Shown piece by piece: positions 1 to 4,933 of a stretch of DNA of 8,179 bases. Numbering within the stretch: the stretch's first letter is position 1; every line of letters begins with the position of its first letter. A model generated the notes under the pieces. That model was not told the DNA's origin and ran no database searches. It saw nothing but the letters and a program-made list of their open reading frames with translations. Where the stretch lies: the NCBI GenBank assembly GCA_020050955.1, contig JAGVJT010000007.1, positions 1 to 8,179 on the forward strand, given 5' to 3'. A program made the translations under genes and the position numbers. The DNA is from Legionellales bacterium (GTDB lineage: Bacteria > Pseudomonadota > Gammaproteobacteria > Legionellales > Legionellaceae).

Positions 1-474
1 ATGCAGTGGATGAATCAAATAACACAGTTCTTCCATGAGTGCGTGTGAGCCACACAATAGTCGCATATCGAGTAAACTAGAAATCGCACTTAGATCATAA
101 TGAGCTAAATCAGCACATGCTTGTGGTGTTGTGAGTTGATGGCTGATTTCAAGTCCTATGTCCCAGCAATCTTGTATGAATTTTTCGACGCGTTGATGCT
201 TTTCCTCATCAAGAGAGTGGTGATGCATTAAGAGTAAATCAATGTCAGAATAAGGTTGCAGTTCACGTCGGCCATAACCGCCGATGGCCAGCAAGCAAAA
301 TTGATCATTCTGTTCGAGATGACGATGTTGAAAAAGTGCAATTACAGCTGCATCAATAGTGGAAACAAGTTGGCGTGTTAGTGTTCCAATCCATTCTTGT
401 GCGTAGAACTTTTCGATGACCTGATCTTTGTTTTGTCTCATGCATTGTTTTAATGTTGAAAGATTAGGTATCAT
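1..474 (-). CDS. glnD: GlnD, PII uridylyltransferase / uridylyl-removing enzyme, N-terminal part (cut by window edge)
   Basis: GlnD is the cytoplasmic nitrogen sensor that uridylylates PII proteins when glutamine is low and removes the UMP when it is high. The visible 158 residues contain the nucleotidyltransferase core: GGYGRRELQPYSDIDLLL at about residues 65-82, with the G-G...D-x-D pattern (Gly65, Gly66, Asp77, Asp79) that binds the nucleotide and metal. It is followed by W-D-I-G-L-E-I-S-H, matching the family's WD(I/V)xLEVGH segment, and a LLDMRLLCG segment matching the family's L(I/L)E(S/A)RLL. The HD and ACT domains lie beyond position 1. The N-terminus before GGYGR is about 25 residues shorter than in E. 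coli. The ATG at 472-474 is preceded only by a weak GGAA-like site. The gene is divergent from the small exported protein at 596. The family assignment is recognised from motifs, not from an alignment. Confidence 0.93.
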   Translation of the reverse strand, partial: MIPNLSTLKQCMRQNKDQVIEKFYAQEWIGTLTRQLVSTIDAAVIALFQHRHLEQNDQFCLLAIGGYGRRELQPYSDIDLLLMHHHSLDEEKHQRVEKFIQDCWDIGLEISHQLTTPQACADLAHYDLSAISSLLDMRLLCGSHALMEELCYLIHPLH

Positions 475-476
475 GG

Positions 477-505
477 TTTTAAGTTCCAACGTAGATCTTT
501 ATAAT
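477..505 (+). promoter_or_regulatory. Candidate sigma70 promoter for the exported coiled-coil protein
   Basis: A perfect TATAAT -10 box lies at 500-505. A poor -35 (TTTTAA at 477-482, 3 of 6 matches) is spaced 17 bp upstream. Transcription would begin near 512 and give a leader of roughly 85 nt before the ATG at 596. That leader contains a 6-bp inverted repeat (ATGAGA at 509-514, TCTCAT at 524-529) and a short ORF. The -10 is convincing and the -35 is not. Confidence 0.5.
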
Positions 506-540
506 GTGATGAGAGAAACATCGTCTCATTGGAGAGTATG

Positions 541-594
541 ATGTGTAAAGAGGGCTTTGGTGCGTGTCATGAGTTTAAACAAGGAGTGTTATGA
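541..594 (+). CDS. Possible leader peptide ORF coupled to the downstream gene
   Basis: A short ORF, ATG at 541 and TGA at 592-594, would encode MCKEGFGACHEFKQGVL (17 residues). A GGAG sequence at 531-534 sits 6 nt before the ATG; a second ATG at 538 is in the same frame but too close to it. The stop ends one base before the ATG of the exported protein at 596, a geometry typical of translational coupling. I recognise no homologue. The ORF also overlaps the AAGGAG ribosome binding site (581-586) of the next gene, so translation of it would affect access to that site. Short ORFs of this size arise often by chance, so this is tentative. Confidence 0.25.
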   Translation: MCKEGFGACHEFKQGVL

Positions 595-595
595 T

Positions 596-943
596 ATGAA
601 AAAATATTGGATGAGTGCAGTTGGCCTTTGGTGTTTTTCTAGTGGATTAGCGCTAGCTGATGCTGCATCGTCGCAGATACAAATGTTAAATAGTCAAATT
701 CAAGCACAATTACAACAAATGCAAGAGTCTCAACAAAAACAGCTTAAAACGCTCAATACACAAATTCAAACTCAGATCAAACAACTGCAATCGTCACTTC
801 AAGATCAAATGCAAACGATGAACACAAGCACGCAAAAGCAGCTGCAGACAATGAACACAACGTTACAACAGCAGATTAAACAAGTGCATGATGAGAAAGT
901 AGGCTCATCCAGTGCGCCTGTACCTCAAGCTGCAAAACCATAA
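596..943 (+). CDS. Small exported coiled-coil protein built of 11-residue repeats
   Basis: A 115-residue protein of unknown function. Residues 1-21 form a signal peptide: MKK, a hydrophobic core around residues 6-20, and an A-L-A site before Asp22 for signal peptidase I, so the mature protein should be periplasmic or secreted. Residues 30-95 are six consecutive 11-residue units of the form x-[LM]-[NQ]-x-x-x-Q-x-[QT]-[LIM]-[KQ], rich in Gln and Thr. These predict a long hendecad coiled coil, probably oligomeric. The tail (about 103-115) is short and rich in Ser, Pro and Ala. There is no lipobox cysteine; the only Cys (residue 13) is inside the hydrophobic core. The start is set by AAGGAG at 581-586, 9 nt before the ATG. 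An in-frame TTG at 557 would add 13 residues but has no ribosome binding site and would spoil the signal peptide. Confidence 0.75.
   Translation: MKKYWMSAVGLWCFSSGLALADAASSQIQMLNSQIQAQLQQMQESQQKQLKTLNTQIQTQIKQLQSSLQDQMQTMNTSTQKQLQTMNTTLQQQIKQVHDEKVGSSSAPVPQAAKP
683..880 (+). repeat. Six tandem 33-bp units encoding hendecad coiled-coil repeats
   Basis: Residues 30-95 of the exported protein divide exactly into six 11-residue units without a gap: 30-40, 41-51, 52-62, 63-73, 74-84 and 85-95. Position 2 is L or M and position 10 is L, I or M in every unit; position 7 is always Gln. The last two units both begin T-M-N-T and are the most similar at DNA level (ac[ga]atgaacaca). This points to growth by duplication of 33-bp blocks followed by divergence. 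Confidence 0.8.
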
Positions 944-972
944 CGGTGATTTTTGGCAAACACACAATAGTG

Positions 973-998
973 TTAGGGTAGGCTTTTGTATACCCTAA
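973..998 (+). other. Stem-loop downstream of the exported protein gene
   Basis: TTAGGGTA at 973-980 pairs perfectly with TACCCTAA at 991-998 around a 10-nt loop. It lies 30 nt after the stop codon at 943. No run of T follows on either strand, so it is not a standard intrinsic terminator. It could protect the 3' end of the transcript or be a weak terminator. Function is not established. Confidence 0.35.
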
Positions 999-1011
999 TC
1001 AAATTAATCTC

Positions 1012-1042
1012 AAAAAAAAAGGCAAACTATTTGTTTGCCTTT
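1012..1042 (-). terminator. Intrinsic terminator of the cold shock gene
   Basis: Read on the minus strand, AAAGGCAAAC, a 5-nt loop and GTTTGCCTTT form a 10-bp stem, immediately followed by T residues (A-run at 1012-1020 on the plus strand). It lies about 27 nt after the cold shock stop codon. On the plus strand only three T residues follow the stem, so it should work mainly in the minus direction. Confidence 0.9.
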
Positions 1043-1068
1043 GATTGAAACAGTACTCTGATAAAGAG

Positions 1069-1275
1069 TTAAACTGCTTCGACTTCTTCTGCTTGAGGGC
1101 CTTTTTGACCTTGGGACGCTTTGAATAAAACTGTTGCTCCTTCAGCCAGTGTTTTGAATCCACTGCCCATAATAGCGCTGAAATGAACAAAATAGTCTTT
1201 TCCATTGCTTTCAATGAAACCGAACCCTTTGCTTTCATTGAACCATTTAACTGTGCCCCGCATTTTTTCTGACAT
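1069..1275 (-). CDS. CspA-family cold shock domain protein
   Basis: A 68-residue single cold shock domain, the usual length for the family. Such proteins bind single-stranded RNA and DNA in the cytoplasm, melt RNA secondary structure and can act as antiterminators. Visible motifs are GTVKWFN (residues 7-13), the RNP1 segment K-G-F-G-F-I (16-21), and the RNP2-like V-H-F (30-32) in DYFVHFSAI. The end reads [11 protein letters not shown], as is standard. The ATG at 1273-1275 is preceded by TAGGTAGA about 7 nt away; a second in-frame ATG (Met5) has no ribosome binding site. The gene is monocistronic, with its own terminator at 1012-1042, and is divergent from the OTU gene. I could not find a convincing promoter for it. 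Which csp paralogue it is cannot be told from sequence alone, nor whether it is cold-induced. Confidence 0.96.
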   Translation of the reverse strand: MSEKMRGTVKWFNESKGFGFIESNGKDYFVHFSAIMGSGFKTLAEGATVLFKASQGQKGPQAEEVEAV

Positions 1276-1344
1276 ATTTATCTACCTATTCAAACTGGAC
1301 CTTCAGTCTAGCATAGGTCGATCAGCTTTGCCTAGAGTGAAGTT

Positions 1345-1359
1345 ACATAAAATTTATGT
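1345..1359. promoter_or_regulatory. 15-bp palindrome upstream of the OTU operon promoter
   Basis: ACATAAA at 1345-1351 and TTTATGT at 1353-1359 form a perfect 7-bp inverted repeat around a single central base. It ends 4 bp before the proposed -35 box at 1364, a usual place for an activator or repressor. It also lies between two divergent genes, so it could serve either. It is AT-rich, so chance is possible. I could not match it to a known regulator site. Confidence 0.35.
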
Positions 1360-1363
1360 TTGT

Positions 1364-1393
1364 TTGATTGTATAAAGTATATTGTGTTACAAT
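1364..1393 (+). promoter_or_regulatory. Candidate sigma70 promoter of the OTU / acidic protein operon
   Basis: TTGATT at 1364-1369 and TACAAT at 1388-1393 are spaced 18 bp apart, with 4 and 5 matches to consensus. Transcription would begin near 1400, giving a leader of about 24 nt that just holds the GAGG ribosome binding site (1410-1413) of the ATG at 1424. This argues against the in-frame TTG at 1382, which would lie inside the promoter. Confidence 0.6.
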
Positions 1394-1423
1394 AATGCTC
1401 AATTAGTCCGAGGATATGAGCAT

Positions 1424-3337
1424 ATGATTAGAGATAGACTTGTACAACTTGTTGAGGAATGTCTTGCTGATTCATCGTTAGTTGGAAGATTGGACGCGCG
1501 AACGCGACTCGAACAACTGTATGACGAGTTTACACAACTACCTCGACATGCGCCACAGGATGCGCAAGATTATTACGATCTTCTTGAGATGCTCCATATT
1601 TTTCTTAAGACATTATCTGAGATGCCCGATGCAGTTATTGATGAGCGCATTGATGTTACGATTCGTGATTTTACCGGCGCTGTTTATGGTGCCATACGGC
1701 GTAATATTACGGATACGTTTGGTTATCAGGTTAATTCTCTTTCCGCGTATTTTAGCATTCACAATCGAGCCGATATTTTAGCGTTTGTAAATATCAATCA
1801 AACAGGAGAGCTTGGTTTGATTGATACCGTGGGTGATGGCAATTGTGGCCCACGCGCAGTAATACAAAGTTTATTGGTACGTGGTATCACGACGAATCAA
1901 AAACGATTTGTGGCTGATTTTTTACGAAATATGTATCTACGTCAATCAAATGCTGTTGATGATGAAAATCGTAGTCTATACGGATGTGTTATTAGACGGT
2001 TGACTCAGTTTCCTGACATAACAGATTTGTCTTTGTATGCGAATAGTTGTGTTTTAGTGGGAGAACAGCTGCACTACATCGATTTTCAAGGTGTGGCTCG
2101 TCCATGTGTTTTGGTTGATGCTGAGCAATTTAAAGCGATTTTATTAGAAAAAATAGGTGGCACGCACGTTCGTGAATTAGTTGGCCATCAAATTCGTATG
2201 CCATATGATGAATTAAACATGTACTTAGCACCTGACAGCGAATTAATTCAAGGTGAAGGATCCATCAAGCAAGATGTTGAATCGTTGCTTGAGCGCTATG
2301 AACAAATGACGGTTGATAATTTACCAACATTGCGATCAGAATATTTTGCTTCGAATAATATTGATTTATTAAGTGAAAAAGATCATGTGATGTATACGCT
2401 TGCAGGATGTTTGCGCTTTGATATTCGCGATTATGCACGAGACAATCCTTCTCATTTATGGGGTGGCGAGTTAGATGATGATTATTTGGGGCTTCTTGAG
2501 CAAGAAATGAGCTTTTCAGATACTGTGAGTTATTTTGCTAATCATCGCATTGTGTGTAATCTTTTGGGTCGAGTGGATGATGCGCTTGATGATCAAAACC
2601 CATTGATAGAACAGAATAGTGAAGAGTATTCTTTACCGCCAGGGGTGCACTTTGAACCGGCTCAAATTGATTTGCATGTTTATCGGTTAGGCAATCACTT
2701 CATGACGTTGTTGTATGAAAATCGTGACAGTGTTCTTGCGGCGAGACAGCGTTATGTGTCAGAAGCGGCTTCACGCGGCGCAGAGCAAACACAAGATCAA
2801 ATTCTAGCACGCGCTTTAGATGAGTTTTTTGAATATGATGATGCGTCGCTTGTGCATGAAGAGGCCGCGTTAGAAGAAAACTCTCATGTACAAACCACAC
2901 AATCATGTGATGAGCAGCTGCCTTATACCGACATGGATTCTACGGTAAGAAGTATGCTAGATGAAGAGCAAGAGCCATTGTCACTAGATTCAAGTCGTCG
3001 TCGTGCTGAGTCCTCGACATCTACGCCACAATCATCAGATAAATCATCTTTACCATCACGGCCGAGACCAAATTATTCGTTCTTGATGCATTTATATATT
3101 CATCCTGTCACACAATTTGCAGCGAAGATATTATTTTTAGCAACACTATCTTGCTTGCGTGCTCTGGTCATGACAGGTATCGGGCCGTGGCTGTTTGGTG
3201 CAAAAGCCATGGACGATGCACGAGTATCTACACATAGCATATTTGCGACATATCGTGAACGTGTTGAGCAACATACACAACATGAACATAGCTCAACATC
3301 AAGCACATCTTCTAATTTGTATACCAACAGTCTGTAA
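1424..3337 (+). CDS. OTU-type cysteine protease (deubiquitinase-like) with C-terminal membrane segment; putative effector
   Basis: A 637-residue protein whose core resembles OTU-family deubiquitinases, which cut ubiquitin from proteins. Residues 137-146 (GDGNCGPRAV) match the OTU Cys loop: Asp138, then the nucleophile Cys141. Residues 416-430 (DLHVYRLGNHFMTLL) match the strand-plus-His segment, with His425 as the likely general base. The Cys-His distance of 284 residues is far longer than in plain OTU domains. It is similar to Legionella Lot-type OTUs, which carry a helical lobe between the two motifs. Residues 1-110 look helical; 480-550 are acidic then Ser-rich and probably disordered. A hydrophobic stretch at about 563-592 follows the motif YSFLM (551-555), and the tail is His/Ser/Thr-rich. 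There is no signal peptide. GAGG lies 10 nt before the ATG; the upstream TTG at 1382 is rejected. The gene is followed after 15 bp by the acidic protein gene, so they form an operon. Activity and secretion are inferred. Confidence 0.78.
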   Translation: MIRDRLVQLVEECLADSSLVGRLDARTRLEQLYDEFTQLPRHAPQDAQDYYDLLEMLHIFLKTLSEMPDAVIDERIDVTIRDFTGAVYGAIRRNITDTFGYQVNSLSAYFSIHNRADILAFVNINQTGELGLIDTVGDGNCGPRAVIQSLLVRGITTNQKRFVADFLRNMYLRQSNAVDDENRSLYGCVIRRLTQFPDITDLSLYANSCVLVGEQLHYIDFQGVARPCVLVDAEQFKAILLEKIGGTHVRELVGHQIRMPYDELNMYLAPDSELIQGEGSIKQDVESLLERYEQMTVDNLPTLRSEYFASNNIDLLSEKDHVMYTLAGCLRFDIRDYARDNPSHLWGGELDDDYLGLLEQEMSFSDTVSYFANHRIVCNLLGRVDDALDDQNPLIEQNSEEYSLPPGVHFEPAQIDLHVYRLGNHFMTLLYENRDSVLAARQRYVSEAASRGAEQTQDQILARALDEFFEYDDASLVHEEAALEENSHVQTTQSCDEQLPYTDMDSTVRSMLDEEQEPLSLDSSRRRAESSTSTPQSSDKSSLPSRPRPNYSFLMHLYIHPVTQFAAKILFLATLSCLRALVMTGIGPWLFGAKAMDDARVSTHSIFATYRERVEQHTQHEHSSTSSTSSNLYTNSL

Positions 3338-3352
3338 AGGAGAACTTTTGCG

Positions 3353-4705
3353 ATGAAAAAAGCTAACCAAAGTGGTTGGAAACCGACGGGTTCTGGTTTG
3401 AGATTATCCGATATAGATGCGGCTCCCGTGTCTGAGCAAGATAATAAAGCACGAATGAGAGCTGCTCGCGAAGCGATGATAGCAAAATTTGAACAAGAAG
3501 AGGCAGCAAGAAGACAACAGGATGCGTTAGCAAGCGCAGTTCAACCTGTTCACGATGAAGAGCCTGTGCGAGAAGACGCGCCAGTACTAGAAGCATTGGT
3601 ACAAGAAGAGGCCGCGCTCGCTGTTGTCGTGCATTCAGGGCCTCAAGTGCAAGTTGGTGATGTTATTGTTGAAGATGTTGACGACGAAGAAGATGTAGAT
3701 GAAATTTATGTGGAAAATGTACGCGAAGAAGTTGATGCTCACCAAGAGGTTGTCGAACAAGTCATTATGGCACCTGAAGAGACTGTGGAGCCTAATTTTT
3801 CAGCGTTTGCTCTTAAAATTCAACAATTTTATCGTCGTTACTCGACGCGAGTTTTACGCCCAATTATCGAACCAACAGAATCTGCGGTACTAGGCGATGA
3901 CGCCGAAGAACTAGATAGACTGTTTGCTGAACGTCTTATGCGAGAAGAAGCAGAGGAAACCAATCGACGCGTTGCTGTTCAACTTCAGCGAGAAGAAGAT
4001 GATGAGCTGTATGCACAGCAATTACAAGAAGGGGGAGGACACTCTTCGTCATCAGTGCGACAATCTTTACCATCGACAGAGTCATCTCATCATGATTTTA
4101 TTTTTGCAGATCTTACCGAAGCACAGTTACGATTACTGCAAGCAGACGAAGCGTTTACAGAAGAGTCTTTGAGACTTGAAGAAGTTGATGTTGATACGGT
4201 TGGTGAAGATAATGCTTCTATTGATAACGAGCTTGTGTTCGATGATGAAGATGTTTTTGATGATCGAGCGTCTGATGATAGCGTGCCTGATGTAATTTCT
4301 GCTACAGAACATCAGTCATCTGTTCACCTTGTCGATACATCAGAACCAAAAACTACAGATGCTAATGCGTCTCAAGATGAAAATCATCAAAGTACATTAG
4401 CAATTGTGCCTGTTCCGTCATTAAATAAGACGCCATCTGACAAGAAACATGATGCGCGTGTGAATCCATCTTTCTTAATGTCGATTCTTGCTCAAGCAAT
4501 GGCTAATAAAATTGCGGCCGTGGTATTTTTTCTTGGTTGTGCATTGTTGTTAAGCACTGCTGCCGTTGGGTTTTTGCCTGGTGTTGTGGTTGGCGTGACA
4601 CTGGCGGCTGTTGGATTATTTGCGATGATGAGCAGTAAGCCCGCATCGTTGAAATCTGAAGAACGCAATCAACCGTTACCATCAACAAATTTTGCGGGTT
4701 TTTAG
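3353..4705 (+). CDS. Acidic effector-like protein with IQ-like motif, three MIU-like helices and C-terminal hydrophobic hairpin
   Basis: A 450-residue protein with no family I recognise. Residues 30-60 look like a charged helix; 65-145 are rich in Glu, Asp and Val. Residues 156-166 read IQQFYRRYSTR, an exact fit to the calmodulin-binding IQ-like pattern I-Q-x3-R-x4-R. Residues 188-226 hold three similar helices, FAERLMREE, VAVQLQREE and YAQQLQE, with Ala192, Ala208 and Ala221 in register. They resemble the A-x-x-L-Q-x-E-E core of ubiquitin-binding MIU (inverted UIM) motifs. Residues 280-365 are acidic and probably disordered. The segment NPSFLM (371-376) leads into two hydrophobic segments (about 386-405 and 408-427) and a short polar tail. 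No signal peptide is present. The start has a strong site (AAAGGAG at 3336-3342, 10 nt before ATG). It sits 15 bp after the OTU gene and shares its transcript, ending at the terminator at 4724-4764. Ubiquitin or calmodulin binding is inference. Confidence 0.72.
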   Translation: MKKANQSGWKPTGSGLRLSDIDAAPVSEQDNKARMRAAREAMIAKFEQEEAARRQQDALASAVQPVHDEEPVREDAPVLEALVQEEAALAVVVHSGPQVQVGDVIVEDVDDEEDVDEIYVENVREEVDAHQEVVEQVIMAPEETVEPNFSAFALKIQQFYRRYSTRVLRPIIEPTESAVLGDDAEELDRLFAERLMREEAEETNRRVAVQLQREEDDELYAQQLQEGGGHSSSSVRQSLPSTESSHHDFIFADLTEAQLRLLQADEAFTEESLRLEEVDVDTVGEDNASIDNELVFDDEDVFDDRASDDSVPDVISATEHQSSVHLVDTSEPKTTDANASQDENHQSTLAIVPVPSLNKTPSDKKHDARVNPSFLMSILAQAMANKIAAVVFFLGCALLLSTAAVGFLPGVVVGVTLAAVGLFAMMSSKPASLKSEERNQPLPSTNFAGF

Positions 4706-4723
4706 TAATCTTGTTTTTTATTC

Positions 4724-4764
4724 AAACCTGAGTCTATTTACTTGAATAGACTCAGGTTTTTTTT
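4724..4764 (+). terminator. Strong intrinsic terminator of the OTU operon
   Basis: A perfect 15-bp stem (AAACCTGAGTCTATT at 4724-4738 with AATAGACTCAGGTTT at 4745-4759) surrounds a 6-nt loop and runs into eight T residues (4757-4764). It starts 19 nt after the stop codon at 4705. It separates the first two genes of the block from the third. Confidence 0.95.
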
Positions 4765-4874
4765 ATTATCATCCATGAGTCCTCCTGTTTTCAAACATGT
4801 AACCTATTGATTTTTAAAAAAATAATATCATGAAATCACTGTTGATTTATGACTCGAATGCCTATTTTTTTTCC

Positions 4875-4904
4875 TTGACTTCTCGAATCTTCTTGTGAAA
4901 GAAT
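4875..4904 (+). promoter_or_regulatory. Candidate extended -10 promoter of the repeat protein gene
   Basis: TTGACT at 4875-4880 (5 of 6 matches) is spaced 18 bp from AAGAAT at 4899-4904 (4 of 6), which carries the TG of an extended -10 at 4896-4897. Transcription would begin near 4911, giving a leader of about 22 nt with GGAGG just before the ATG at 4934. The in-frame GTG at 4895 falls within this promoter and is unlikely to be the start. Confidence 0.55.
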
Positions 4905-4933
4905 CTGAAAAATTTTTACTCACGGAGGGAACA

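Noticed and set aside
1382..1423. TTG at 1382 as the start of the OTU protein
   Set aside because: It overlaps the proposed -10 region and has no ribosome binding site. The ATG at 1424 has GAGG 10 nt upstream.
2077..2080. His217 (LHYIDF, codon near 2072) as the OTU catalytic His
   Set aside because: An H-Y pair here would give a more compact domain, but the surrounding residues fit the OTU His strand less well than DLHVYRLGNHFMTLL at 416-430. A structure prediction could reverse this choice.
4830..4898. Small ORF of 22 codons beginning ATG at 4830
   Set aside because: There is no ribosome binding site, it sits in AT-rich intergenic DNA, and it ends inside the promoter of the next gene.
4895..4933. 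GTG at 4895 as the start of the repeat protein
   Set aside because: It lies within the proposed extended -10 promoter. GGAGG sits directly before the ATG at 4934.
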